NCBI GenBank assembly: GCA_019188255.1
Contig: JAETXT010000002.1
Location: forward strand, 1,178,001 to 1,242,000
From: Verticillium longisporum
Taxonomy: Eukaryota; Ascomycota; Sordariomycetes; Glomerellales; Plectosphaerellaceae
Length of the DNA: 64,000 bases
Direction: 5' to 3'
The position numbers and the translations under genes were made by a program. The notes below the pieces were generated by a model, which was not told where the DNA came from, searched no databases, and was given only the letters and a program-made list of their open reading frames with translations. Shown in pieces: positions 1 to 11,929 of this stretch (the first letter of the stretch is position 1; every line of letters begins with the position of its first letter).

Positions 1-583
1 CAACGACGAAGATGAGGACATTTGGCTCATGCCTTCCACTGCTTCCAGCCCGTCCCCTTGCCAGCAGCAGCAACAGCAACAGCAACACGACCCGCAGTCT
101 CTCGCGACAGCCCACGCACGCTACCTCCTCGCCCTCTCCCACCGCCTGCTCCTCACGTCGACGCCGTACACGGACGCTCTCCTCACGCTCCTCGTCAGCA
201 CGGACCACCTCGTCGCCCTCGTCCACCGCCTGCACAGCATCTGGACGTCCATGGATCTCGAAGCCGACGCCGGCGTCGTCGACGCCTTTGTCGACCTCGA
301 GACGGAGGAGAGGAGCGTCGCCGCCGCTCTCCGCGACGTCGAGGGGCGCGTCAAGGCAGGCGTCGAGGACGTCATTGCTGCGCTGAGGATACTCGAGGCT
401 GACTCGGGTTTCGCCGAGGGCTTGGACGGCGGTTCTGGCACGGATGAAATGGACGGCGTCTGGGGTGCCGAGGAGGGGGAGTACACGCCCCGCCGGGTCG
501 GCGGCGTCGAGAGGCTGCTGATGAAGCTTGATTTCGGCGGTTGGTTCGGGGGTCGGAAGGGCGTCTTTGGCGATGTGTTCTAG
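1..583 (+). CDS. 3' part of an unidentified protein gene (truncated by window start)
   Basis: An open frame enters from the left edge (first full codon at base 2, reading NDEDEDIW) and stops at 583. The methionine at base 29 is inside this open frame, so it need not be the true start. Visible features are a short acidic stretch, a polyglutamine run of about eight residues coded by CAG/CAA, then a leucine- and alanine-rich helical region of about 110 residues, and a Gly-rich C-terminus ending KGVFGDVF. Codon use is strongly GC-ended, as in the other real genes here. I do not recognise the family. It could be a subunit of a small coiled-coil complex, but nothing in the sequence proves that. Confidence 0.5.
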   Translation, partial: NDEDEDIWLMPSTASSPSPCQQQQQQQQHDPQSLATAHARYLLALSHRLLLTSTPYTDALLTLLVSTDHLVALVHRLHSIWTSMDLEADAGVVDAFVDLETEERSVAAALRDVEGRVKAGVEDVIAALRILEADSGFAEGLDGGSGTDEMDGVWGAEEGEYTPRRVGGVERLLMKLDFGGWFGGRKGVFGDVF

Positions 584-1118
584 CGACCGGTTACTTTTAA
601 AGCCGGTAGCTCGGCGGGACTGCCGCGCAGAGCGCTGGCAGGTTTCCGGCTCCAGTCGTATATTTCGGCGTTTGCGGGACATGGTCAGGGTCATTCTTCA
701 CAAAATGCCCATGATGAAATACTAGCAATGGTTTTGGTACTCAGGTACTGTACCGTTGTGGCTTATTCTGCTTGATGCCCCTCTGCTGTTTTGGGAGAAC
801 GGTGAAAATAGGAGGCGACTTCATTTTGGCACCACTCGTCATGTCATTAATTTCATTGCAGATGCAGTTCCCCTGCATCGTTCTGGCTCAGATCCTGTAG
901 AGCTTCGTACCCAGAAAACCCCTTTCCCAAACGCCACCAAGCATACCTCCAAAGACGCAATCCTTGTCTCTGGCTATAGGTTGTGATATATTACACATCA
1001 GTGTCTTGCACGCTTTCTGAATGACATGATTGAAGTTGTGCAAACAAACATAATAAAACCCCGATCAAAACACTACTGGTCTGTTGATTGATGATGCCTT
1101 CGAAAAGGGAGGAACAGG
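584..1118. other. Intergenic, convergent 3' ends
   Basis: This stretch lies between two converging genes. It is more AT-rich than the flanking coding DNA and has no ORF with coding character. It probably holds the 3' untranslated ends of both neighbours. No element recognised. Confidence 0.5.
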
Positions 1119-2489
1119 TCAGTAGATAGACATAGTTCTCCTGTGGCGCTTCGGTTGGGCGTGCGGCTCAGATGAGCGGCGATGGAAGAGATTTTGAACA
1201 AATGCTTTTGGGCCATGATCGGCAGTGGAAGCCGCTCCCAGGTTGAAGCGGTGCTGATGCTTCCCCGTCTGCCAACGCTGCTTGATGCAGTCGTCGACAA
1301 GAGCAATGAGACCTGTGGCCACGACGACATCGGCGACGTTGGTCGCGGCGTCAATGATGCTTTGATCGCTGATCCACATGTGAGACGGAGGCACCCAGTC
1401 GCCGGCGCGCTCGTCGCTTTCAACCTGGTTTGGCGAACGAGTTTCGGGGACAATGTGAGCGACAGGCCGGTTCGAGAGGCCATCCTGAATGAGGTGGAAG
1501 GAGACGACGCCGAGATTCCTGTCGAGCACGCGGCGCCACTGATAGCTGTGGCCCCACCACTCGAATTCGTAGCGCTTGGAACCGCTGTGACCTCGGCTAG
1601 ATATGTTGACGCGGGCATAGTTGGAGAATTCGAGCTTCATGGTGTTGGTGGGTATGGGTTCGTTCTTTGGTTGGTGTTGGAAGGACAGTGAGCGGTTGGA
1701 AGAGCGGAGGATCGGGCTCTCGTCATGCGACATGGTACCAGACTGTGGCCTCACGTTGCTGGCTGAAGAGGTGATGCCGGAACCGGCATGCGAGAGCGTT
1801 CTGTGACCGCCAAGAGCCTTAAAGGCATTGGTCATGGATTGCTGCATGCCAGGACGCTCTTCAAGAGACGGGAGATCGTACTGCCGCTTACAGCTGCAGA
1901 TCTCACGACCCGAGTCGCGGCAGTATCTCCTCAAAGAGAAGTCTCTCCTAGCCAGGTCGTGCATGCGCAGATGGAAGAGCTGGATGGCGAGGCGGTGACG
2001 ACCGGGTACGACGATATCGACTCGGAGATTGAGATTGCCGTCTGGCGTGGAATCGTCATGCCGTATGGAGAGCCTTTCCATGGAAGGAAAGAGTTTGGCG
2101 AAGTCCTGGGCGTTGGACGGTGGAATACCGGAATCGACTAGATGCCGTTGATGGTAGACGGGCAAGGGGAGGCTTTCGTTGTCGTCATAGCTCTCCAGGT
2201 CGATCTCCCGGCAAAGGTCGTTTTCGGAGGCGAGACTCGAGTCAAAGGTGTCGACAGAGGGCCCAGGACAGCACCTGGTTGAGGGCGAGATGTCTTCTTC
2301 GTAGACTGGCTGAAATCTGGCAACAGGGCCAGCTTCCTTGACGGAGGCCTGGGTGCTGGCGTATATGGATGTTGGCGCGGTGCTTTCGGAGTGATATGTC
2401 TCGTATGAGTCGCAGGACTCGGTGCTGGCACGAGGCGGCCGACTGTAGGTGATAATCCGGGGTTCTGGTCTCCTAGATGAATTGGGCAT
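1119..2489 (-). CDS. Uncharacterised fungal protein, 456 aa
   Basis: A single uninterrupted frame of 456 codons. The first 250 residues are Ser/Pro-rich and look disordered, with many potential phosphosites. From about residue 280 to 400 there is a folded-looking part: aromatic-rich strands (FEWWGHSYQWRR), a segment containing VAHIVPE, then WVPPSHMWISD and a hydrophobic helix VADVVVATGLIALVDDC. The basic tail ends KRHRRTMSIY. I have an impression of a conserved family in sordariomycetes with a beta-rich C-terminal domain, but cannot name it and assign no function. The ATG at 2489 is the first in frame and is followed upstream by a long stretch with a GTG microsatellite. No signal peptide or convincing membrane segment is seen. 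Confidence 0.72.
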   Translation of the reverse strand: MPNSSRRPEPRIITYSRPPRASTESCDSYETYHSESTAPTSIYASTQASVKEAGPVARFQPVYEEDISPSTRCCPGPSVDTFDSSLASENDLCREIDLESYDDNESLPLPVYHQRHLVDSGIPPSNAQDFAKLFPSMERLSIRHDDSTPDGNLNLRVDIVVPGRHRLAIQLFHLRMHDLARRDFSLRRYCRDSGREICSCKRQYDLPSLEERPGMQQSMTNAFKALGGHRTLSHAGSGITSSASNVRPQSGTMSHDESPILRSSNRSLSFQHQPKNEPIPTNTMKLEFSNYARVNISSRGHSGSKRYEFEWWGHSYQWRRVLDRNLGVVSFHLIQDGLSNRPVAHIVPETRSPNQVESDERAGDWVPPSHMWISDQSIIDAATNVADVVVATGLIALVDDCIKQRWQTGKHQHRFNLGAASTADHGPKAFVQNLFHRRSSEPHAQPKRHRRTMSIY

Positions 2490-5400
2490 GGTGATTTGTG
2501 ATGTACTGCGTACGGCGTGGAAGAAGGAGAAAGAAGGTGGAGAGATGGGTAATGTGTGTAGATTGGTGTTCAGGTGTGAAGAGGTCTAGTAATGTGTTGC
2601 TTATTACCGAAGAATTGGCAGTGGTGGTGGTGGTGGTGGTGGTGGGAATGATGCAGTTGTTGTATGCTGGGCACTCAGGATAGACCGAAGGTGCACAAAG
2701 ACTGGCAGGCAACAGACCCGGGTAGATAAGTGTCTTCTGGTTCAGGCCAGGCCGAGGCGGATGGAAATCGTTTGGTAGAGACAGGGTCAAAAGTGAAGGG
2801 GGCTTGGAGGGCAGGCGGACAAGGCCTAATCTCAGGTGCCGAGTCTTTTTGGGGAGAAAAACACCTGATGGGGTGGATGAGGATGGAACAAAATTGGTAA
2901 AGACAAGGCAAATGGCAGCAGGAATGGCCCAGACTGAAGAGGAACTTCCTATGCTCTGCTGGCAACGAGCCACCTGGGGCTACCTAAGAATCCGCAGTCA
3001 GATCGTCTGCCTGCCGTGCATCATTCGAGGGGCTTGGGATGTCCGGGGAGCAGGATCGTCGTCCATTCGCACATGTTCCTCAGGTAGCTCCCGAAAGAGT
3101 CCCAATACGGCAAAGACATGGGATGGACGGGTCGTGGAGCCACCATGCGGTGACTACGGCTCCCCTGCCTCAGCCTGCAACTCCGTCTGGGCCCGGCCGT
3201 AGCAGGGGGGTCTGAGAAAAGATCAGGCGTTGGGCGTGCCGTTGTGGCATGTTCAAGGGTCTAGGTACCTACCAACGGTACCGTGGTGGGCTGTACCGCG
3301 AGGTGACAAGGGCCCCGCGTCCCGAGCTTCCCTTCCAGGCTTCCCTTCCAGGCCAGGGACATCTGCCAACTGCAGCCCCCACGCCTGCTGCAAGTACCTA
3401 CCTACCTACCACCCTGACATTGCCTGCCCCCATCAATCCACACTCCAACCAACCATCATGTCTAGCTTCCACCACGACCTTCATCTCCATCGGCTCCTTC
3501 ACACACGGGAGTCTGTCAACGGAATACGACAGAGAAACATGCCCCATCTGACGTCTTTGAGCCGATGTCCAAGACATTTCGTACAGCATTGCGCACGATG
3601 CAGCCGCCGTTCTTGAGACAGACAGGCACGCTGACATGTCTCTCGGCAGGACACAGCACACGCGGCATGACCTCATTTGGAGAGATAGAGTTGGCCCTCT
3701 TCAGGAAGAAGAGGCAAACGAGAAGAAAGACGACGAGTCTTGCATCACACCGCCAACATGACGATGGCCTCTTTTCTTTTCTTTTCTCTGATTTTCCACG
3801 ACGCTGCCCCCCGAGCGTCCAAATGATGGCGACAATGCATTGAACTTGACGAATGCCTCTTTGCCATGGGCAATGTACCGCTTGTCCGACGACTTGCTTG
3901 ATACATCACATGTACCACGTCCGATCAAGGGGTGCGGAGGGTCTGGGCACGGTACCATCGAGGACACCCTACGACTCCCCTGGTGATCCTGTGCTTCTGA
4001 CGGCCCTATGAAAACTAAATCGAGAACGAATGCGAAACTCTGATCGGTTCGGGCAGGTTTCGCCCTGCCTCGACAGACATGAACTTCGGGCACTTGGGGC
4101 TGGTGTCCTTCCTACTGAAGCCCCGCGATGTGCAATCCTTTTCGCTGACGGGAAACCACAGCAATGACACCACTGCGACTACACACCCTTTCCACAGGTC
4201 CTCTGCAGGTCGCCCTCGATCGAGCCTTGGGTCACAGCCGTGTCAGCTTCTCATTCGCTGGCCCGACAGTGGCCCTCTGCCGCCCGCCGGCCGCCTCTGT
4301 AAAGCCTCTCATACTCCACGTGCTCTCGCTGCCGTCGTGGACACTGTGGCTGGCTACCTGATCATACCAAACAGGGCTCACAAGCTCCCGTCGTCTTTCG
4401 TTGGACCACAGCACGTCCTGGCACAGCCATGTTGTCACTGGACATCTGAGTCTTCCGCCGTGTAAGCCCTCTGGCGGCCCAACTTTGCGAACCGTTGGGC
4501 GGCTGCATATCTGGGGCGGCATAGGCAACTAGATGTCCATGCGATGCCGGGTCCTCGGGATGACCCTTCTGCTGGGCGTCGTACTACGCCCCAGGGAGCT
4601 CCCTGTTCCTCTCTCAGGGGGCTGCATATGCTCAGCGCAGTTCGGGCAACAATCGTCTCTTTCGATCGCCTGCCCGGTCGAAGTGCGGACTGAACATGGG
4701 CTACACTTTCCTGGCGTCGTCACCCACTGCGCGAAGCACCAGTCAACAGATTCCATGCCTTTCTGCTGTTCTATTGGTGATGGCTTCTCTTACACCACCC
4801 ACACTAGGTGTTTCGCCCTCGACGCTGATTGTCTTGTCATACACTGTCGTAACCACACATTCCCCATGGATCTTCAATGCCTAGCACGCCAGTAAGCACC
4901 CGGACGATGCCGTCCGGTCGTGTGTTGCCGTGTATCACGTGGCCCAGAACCTCGCCGGCCAACGACAGAAGGCATTTCCGGGGAGTGTCGTGTGACTTGT
5001 AGCTCATACGTACTTCTTCACTATCTCCGTGCTCCAACATGGTCGCCACCGCGCCCCGCGATTGGCCAGGGCACGACAGAGCTCAGGGCTCAACTTTCTA
5101 TTGAATCAGTGCATGGGCGGGAGGTGGTATGCGTCAGACAACTGTGAAGACCAAAGTTTTGCGAAGAACCGCTTTGCTTGCATTGTGAATTGATGCATGG
5201 CTAAGGCCAGGTTTCCTGCTCAGCTCGCCATTACAAGATATGGCATTGTCTTTCTGTGGCTCCACGACAGTGTGACACCGCCGCTACACACCCTTCGCTC
5301 GGAGACGCCGTAGGTGATGCCGGCCGGCTGAGACTCCTCGTCGCCTTCCACAGTTGTACGTTGTGTCTTTACAGATGCCGTCGCTTGGTCGGTCGCTGTA

Positions 5401-6639
5401 CTTCGCACTGGGCAGGTGATGTGATGGAAGGGTTCCCATGCCGCCAGCCTTCGTGGCATATGTGCAGCTCCTCATTCGTAATTGTTACCCGCACGAGAGG
5501 AAAATGAGCCAGGTACTTTGGTTTGTAACATGCATTGGTATTGGGACAGAAGCATCAATCGTGGAGCAAACGACAGGTTCCAGAGCTAGGCACGATGATA
5601 TCAGGGCGGGGCATTGATGGATGCTGTGCTGCTGGAAAACTCCACGGGGGACGCTGCCGTCCGCATATGCACGGAAGAACGCTATCTCCCTGCAGCGATC
5701 AACATAAGATGAGTAGAAGTACATTAGGTCATAGTGATAAGAAGGGCAGAAACGTAACATGAACGGCATGGCATTCAGTGCATTCGCAAAGACGTCCGTC
5801 AGGGGGTCAGACCTAATATCATCAATGCGGTGATTTTAGGGACGAGAGGTATGTTTGGCCAAGGAGGATATTATAGAAGATGTGAAAGTACTATACGCTT
5901 CTGATTGCTCCCGCGGTCAAGCCATCGCAGTCAAATGATCTCATCCTCTTGGACAGCATCTTGAGCAATCGAAATACCGCAGCTCCCAACGATAAGTACC
6001 ATCTGACCTGGCGATTATTGGCGTGCTCAGCTTTGGGTCGCTCGGCCTACCAGACATCGACGGTCGCGGAGAACCAGTCGCGACTTGGTACCGGTCAAGA
6101 GATCGACACGGCGCGCCGTCCTGGCGTCTCACCGACTGGTTCTAGGCCCAGTCGATTAGTGTGACGGTCGTGGAGGAGTCGCAGATCTATCTGCGTGGAT
6201 ACCGCCGGCGCGATGGCCATTCGATACCCTTTTGCGGGGGTTGCTCGTCTGACGACTTTGCAGAGGCGTGTCGCCGCCTCTTGGACGTACCCCCGTGGCT
6301 GAGGCGGGATCGAGAGGAAAGCATCTGCAGACTGGTCTATGTCCGATGTCATCATGCCAGCTACGCACGCTAGCTGACATGAACAGATCTACCCCGCGGA
6401 CCTACGATAGGGTACCTAGGTGAGGTAGGCAACAGACATACATCATGACGTGAAGTTTTGTAGGTACAGAGGCCTGAAACTCCAGGAAGTCATCATGTTC
6501 TCGAACCACTACGTACGTCAGTCGGGGCTGTAGCAAATGATGCCACTAAATGAACAAAGCGAAGGGCAAGTCAACGATACGACCCCGCCATTGCTCCAAA
6601 AAAAAAAAGTCCTCAAACAGGCCCAGACGCTCGTCGAAT
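2490..6639. other. Gene-poor intergenic region, 4.1 kb
   Basis: Many short ORFs exist on both strands, but none has sustained coding character or a recognised motif. Short CTACCTACC / GGTACCTAGG tracts occur near 3400 and 6410. One Cys-rich 120-codon ORF at 4533-4895 is listed among the findings as a weak candidate. An A-tract of about ten bases lies near 6600, just beyond the BBC1 stop codon. Confidence 0.5.
2619..2645. repeat. (GTG)n microsatellite
   Basis: About nine tandem GTG (CAC on the other strand) units lie about 130 bp upstream of the start of the 456-aa minus-strand gene, probably in its promoter or 5' untranslated region. Confidence 0.85.
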
Positions 6640-9600
6640 CTACGTCCAACCAACCCAGCTGCGCGGCATCACGCGCCAGACCTTAACCTCGCCGCTGCGT
6701 AGGTCATCAAGCTTGAAGCTTTCCATCTTGACCTTCTTGTTCTCCCGGCCCTGTTCCCATGCGCGAACCTTCTTCTTCGTTCCGTCCCACTCGGCCACAA
6801 CACCCACGTGATCCGGCTTGCCGACCTCAGCTGTGTACTTTGCGTGCATTGGGCCGTGCTTGCCCTGGAACTTGGCGTTGCGGATCGAGACGATATCACC
6901 GGCCCTGATTTCATCGAATTGCTGCGTGGACGCGTTGGCGAGATTCGAGTATACCAGAGCACCGTATCCACGGGTGCCCACAGGTAACAGCACGTCCTGG
7001 AACGGGCGGAGAAGCTCGTGGACTAAAGCCTGAGGGGTGCCATCGCCAATGACAGAGTCCTTTTTAGACGTGACGGCGTTGGCGATCACGCGGCCGTATC
7101 GCTCGTACGCCTGCTCGAGCTGGTCCTGGCGCAGCGCTCGCGGAGGAGGTTCATGTCGCTGTTCTGCCTCGACATCCGACTGGTCGTTGGGGTCAAAGGC
7201 CACTGTGATGATTGTCTGTGAATAGTCCTGGAACAGCACGTAGATGGTACGAGTGACAATTGTTGCGCCTTGGTGGTTCGAAGTCGTCTCGTCCGACTCG
7301 TAGTACAAGTCGCGCCTGCCTTGAAGCACTGGCGGAACCTGCTTGGCCTGACGCCACCATCCACTCTGTGTTGCGAGATCAATATCGTTAGCAATGAAAC
7401 CAGATTCCATGGACGGGCGGTGTGCGTCTATGGACCTCCTGATGTTCACAGACGGCCTTGACACATCCAAAGATTGACGACCGGGGGCACGGTTGGCCGG
7501 CGGTGCTGGTGGTGGGGCCCTCGTCTGGGGGGCAGGCGAAGGCAGAGGAGGAGGGCTCTCGAAGTAAGCCTCCTCTTCGATTTTCGGGGTTCGCTGCCCA
7601 TAGGTGCTAGTCCTTGGCGGCGCAGAGTAGTTGTAAGGGTCATACTCCTCATCGTGCGATGGTGTCGCTGCCTCCTTGCCAGGAGGCGGGGGTGGCGGAG
7701 CGGCGCGTGGGACATCCACGGAACGGCGCTTGTCTGCGGGAGGAGGTTGCGGTGCCTGGGATGGTACAGGGGGGGGCGCTTGAGGTGCTAGTGTTGGGAC
7801 CGGGGGAGGAACCGCCCTGGGAGCAGTACCAGTCGGAATCGGTGGTGGGAATGAGGGTGGAGGCGCATCGGTCGTAGGTGACCTGACTGGGGTGACATCT
7901 TCAATACTCGAGTCCCTAGCATGGGACTTGAGGGCATCCTTGTGCGGCGCAGAAGATGCAATGTCTGTGTCGTAATCTCCCTCGTACTCTGTCACTTCCT
8001 CGTCATCAGCTTCCACATGTCTTCCAGAAGAAAGCGGAACAGTAGACGACGTGTCTAGCGTTGACTGCCGGCTCAATGGACCTCCAGGTGGCGGAGGAGG
8101 AGGGGGTCTAGTTTGGCCGGCGGGCACCGCGGGTGCTGCGCCAGGGATTGGCGGCGGCGGGCGGCTGTTGCGCATGCATGGGGCCGGAGGCGCAATTGCC
8201 ATGGGCGGTGACGACGAAGTCTCGTCGCCAGAGATTGGGACAATGGGCGGCGGACGAGCCGAGATAGGTGATATCGGAGCGAGTGGAGGGGATCTAGCCG
8301 CAGGCCCGGAGACATCAGATCTGGTTGCATCGTGAACAGCACCAGACATCTCATCGCCAGATTCAGAACCTTCGCTCTGAGACGCTAATGCCGGAGGAGG
8401 TGCAGGAACAGGACGGGCTATGGATTCAGTCAGTCAAGGTAGCAGGACTACTGCCACAGCAGAACCTACCTTCGACAGGAACAGGAGGAGGGGCTGGTCT
8501 GCCCCCAGGGATGGGAGGAGGGCCAGCTGAGCCTTGCGAAAGAGCTGCTGTCTTGTTAGATCACAAGTACGCTTATTTGTGCCGAAGAGTTCTTACGTCT
8601 GGACGCTGAAGGGGGAGGAGGAGCATCGTCCTCCTCTTCGACATCCTCCGTAGGGCGTGCGGGAGGCGGGGGAGGCGGACGAGGCGAAGTGGGCGACCTG
8701 GGCGACTGAGGCTCCTCGGTTTCGGTAGGTTCGGAAACACGATGAGGGACGCTCATGCCGGGCAGCGCCATCATGCCTGGTACAGGTACTGGAGACGCTG
8801 CGCTGATGGGCGATGCTGCCTCTTCGGCTTCTTCAGCGTGTTGTTTGTCGGCCTTCTTCTTCTTGGGCGGTGCACTGGCTGGTGCAGGACCACCAAAAAG
8901 CGAATGCATGCCCATCATGCCCATACCTCCGCTCATCTTTGCCATCCTGGCACGGAGCTCTTCCTTTCTCCGGGCTTCAGGGTCGATATCCTCATCATCT
9001 TCCTCTTCCTCCTCATCAGCGGCTTCCTCCTCGACGACATCAGAGTCATCCTTGGCGGCAGTCTTATCGATCGACGCCCGAGGAGGAGGAACAGGTCCCG
9101 GGTTCGTAGGCACGCGAGACATGCGGCGAGGCCTCTCGTCGCTGTCCTCGCGCTCGGTGAGATCCTCCTGTCCCTCAGTCGTGTCGCCAGCCCCCGACAT
9201 ATCGGCTTCATTTCCATCGTGGTATGACTCCACAGGGCCCTTGGAGGATTTGCGCCTCGGTGGAGGCGGAAGTCTGTCCGAGTCAATCGATGTCCTCGCA
9301 CCGACATCATCGGCGCCAGGGCCTTCCAGCACAGGAGAGGCGACGTCTGTGCCCTCAGTCGGGGCTTCTGGGGCATCGTGGCTTTCTGTGCGTGCCTTGG
9401 CCGGCCGCTTTGGCTTTTCCTTTTTGGCGACCGATTCTGCATGGCGCTGCGCTTGTTCCATCTGCTGTTTCTGAAGCAGAGCAATACGCTCTTTCAGGCT
9501 TGTAGGTTTGGGCTGATCGGAGTCACCATCGTCTTGGTCGTTTGAAGTGGAAAAGCCAGCCTTTTCCGCATTGTCGTGGGCCTCGGCCTCTTGCTCCTTG

Positions 9601-10487
9601 ATCTCGGGATCCTCCTCTCTCCTGTACACTTTCGTAGTGGGGGCTTGCTGAGGCGGTGGGATGTAGGCATTGCGACTGGGAGGCGGAGCGACGAAGGGCT
9701 TCTTGATAAAAGCAGAGCCGGCAGCACCTATTCCACTGGGCTTGAAGGGTGCGGGAGGCGGCGCCGACTTGTTGAAAGCCGCGATGCGGTCTTTGAAGGC
9801 ATTGCTCGACGGCTTGTTTGAAACGGGCGGGCCACTCGAGGGTTTCGCCTGCGCCGGTACGGGCTTCGCGGCAGGAGGAGAACTAGAGGCGACATGCTCG
9901 GCAGCCTTGGGCACGGGAGGGGCGGGAGTAGGCTCCGTAGTAGCTGCGGCAGTCGACTCGGGCAGATTTTCGGTGATCTCCTTCGGAGACTGAACAGTGC
10001 CGTCGGCCGGAGCTACCGGTTCCTTGGACGAGAGGGGTATAGCGATGGGAGCGGGCTCTGGAATGTTGTATGCCTTCTCGGGCTTCTCCTCTGTAACAGG
10101 CACGGCACGAGGGGCTTCTGGTTCAGGCTGTCGGGTCGATTGGGGCTCTGGCTCCTGCGCCGGAGCAGGCACCGGGGCATGCGCAGACGCAGGCAACGAG
10201 GCGGCAGCCGCGGGCTCGGACGGCGCAGCAGCAGGTGGTTCGTTCTCCTTTTTGGTGCGAGTTCTCACAGGTCGAGGTGGTGCTTGAGGCTCGTACTTCT
10301 CGACAAAGTTACGGGGAAAGATGCCTTCGTGCTTGGTTCCGGCGTCGTCGACATATTCGCCAACGTACCAGTCGTCATCTTCTTCTTCGGTTACGGTGAT
10401 GATGACACCGGGAGGGAATTGCAGGTCATCGTCGTGAGGAGAGGAGTATTCGTACAGCGCCTTCACTTTGAAGGGCACAGCCGACAT
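6640..10487 (-). CDS. BBC1: Bbc1/Mti1-type SH3 protein of cortical actin patches, three exons
   Basis: Exons 10487-8597, 8547-8470 and 8417-6640 give 1248 residues. Donors are GTAAGA and GTAGGT; acceptors are ACAG and ATAG. Residues 1-66 are an SH3 domain (ALYEYSSPHDDDLQF, then DDWYVGEYVDD and IFPRNFVEKYE). A very long disordered Pro/Glu-rich middle contains many polyproline tracts and one acidic run. The last 210 residues form the conserved Bbc1 C-terminal domain, including SGWWRQAKQVPPVL, VIANAVTSKKDS and GDIVSIRNAKF. In yeast Bbc1 binds type I myosins and Las17/WASP at endocytic actin patches and limits Arp2/3 activation; the same role is inferred here. It is transcribed divergently from argininosuccinate synthase across 1.4 kb. 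The short second exon keeps the proline-rich reading frame. Confidence 0.92.
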
Positions 10488-11929
10488 GATTGCCTCGGAT
10501 CTGCGATGCTTCGCAAGGCAGACAGGCAGGCGAATGGACGAGGGGGGTGGTGATGGTTGGAGGTGCGAAGTGGGAGCTTGGTGTTGTTAGGCGACAACAG
10601 AGAGGAGTCGTCCCGCTGGAGGCGACAATGGGCTCCTCAGTGGGGCCCCGTAGTCGTGAGCAGAGCAGAGCAGAGCACTGAGAATCGAGCACTGGGCACT
10701 GAGCAGTGGGGTGGGCGCCAATCAATGACGAGGCTGCCTTGGCCGCGTCCCACACCTTCCCTCACCTTGCCATCCTTGCACGCCTCTGTCTCGGTGTCTC
10801 TGGGTACCACTCTAGTCCGAGGTAGCTCGACCCGATGAGGTCACAGCCCAGTGACAAGCTGGCACCAGCCTGCCTCTGTCCGGATGTGGGCGGAATCTCC
10901 AGAGGATCAGCGACAGAGGCCTGGGACTGAGGTCATGAACATGTACTGACTTCGTTTTACCAAGAATCGCGCTGTCAATTCTCATGCTGGCCTTACATGT
11001 ACATACCAAGCAGATGGATGGATCCGTCATCAAGAGCTCATCCATCGCTTGCCAGTAACACGCATTGCTTAGTTCCGAATTGGGACACAAAATCCCGACA
11101 ACTCTCATGCCAGCACCACGTGCAAGTAAGCCCAGCGAGGTATCTCGTGTTTCAAACCGTATCTATCATATGACCATGAGAGGAAGCACTGCCGCATTGC
11201 GCTGGCTGTTCACGTGTGCGTAGTCCCCAAGGAGGAGCATGCAAAGACCGCGTGGCTTGCACCCATCAACATCCAACCATTCCGGGGTGGGCTGCCTGTA
11301 GCTCGTGAGCTTTGGTACCAAGCGATTTGTGGGACGCGGCTTTCTTCGGGTTCATGGCAAGACTCTCCCGTTTCCAAGTGAAGAAGATTACTTCAGCTTT
11401 TGGGAGAATGATTGCACCCGAACGACGGTCATTGAAAGGATGAGCTGCAGGCCGCACTGACTTTTTTCAACCCACTACCCCAGGTGATGTACTCCCAACA
11501 TGAAAAAGAGCTGCCAATCAGCCTGCTCTGCATGTTCCCTCCTGCACGCTGCATTATTTTTCGGGCTGGGGTTCTTATCTTTTGGCGCCGATAGTGGAGG
11601 ACGCAGGTATCGCCAGAATTCCGCGGTATCCTTCGCTAGGGCGTGACTGTGTCAGTGACTCACAAGCGTACTGACGGGAAGGTACCTTAAGTGCCCGCAG
11701 ACTTGCCCAAGGGTCTCTGGTACCTCGTCCGCGACGCTGGCCCAAGGGACCCACACCCGATCTCGCAACGCACCCTTACCTTTTATTCCTCCAGCCAACA
11801 CGGTCTGAATCATTTCTTTCCTCCTCTATCCATTGAATCCCCTCTGCTACCATCAATTGACCTTGCGTCTTCACTCAGATTCTTCCTCCGACGACATATT
11901 ACTACCCGAAGCACCAAAGCATCATCACC
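10488..11929. other. Divergent promoter region BBC1 / argininosuccinate synthase
   Basis: About 1.44 kb between two divergent starts without a credible ORF. The BBC1-proximal part has repeated CAGAGCA/GAGCACTG motifs near 10660-10700. The distal part has a TGACTCA box at 11656 and pyrimidine-rich stretches just before the start at 11930, typical of fungal core promoters. Confidence 0.6.
11656..11662. promoter_or_regulatory. TGACTCA box (Gcn4/CPC1-type) upstream of argininosuccinate synthase
   Basis: A perfect palindromic-core TGACTCA lies 268 bp upstream of the ATG. In fungi the bZIP activator Gcn4 (CPC1/CpcA in filamentous species) binds this site to induce amino-acid biosynthesis genes on starvation. 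Its position before an arginine pathway gene fits cross-pathway control. Binding is inferred. Confidence 0.6.

Noticed and set aside
8755..9474. 239-codon frame antisense to BBC1
   Set aside because: Ser/Ala-rich shadow of the acidic and proline-rich coding strand.
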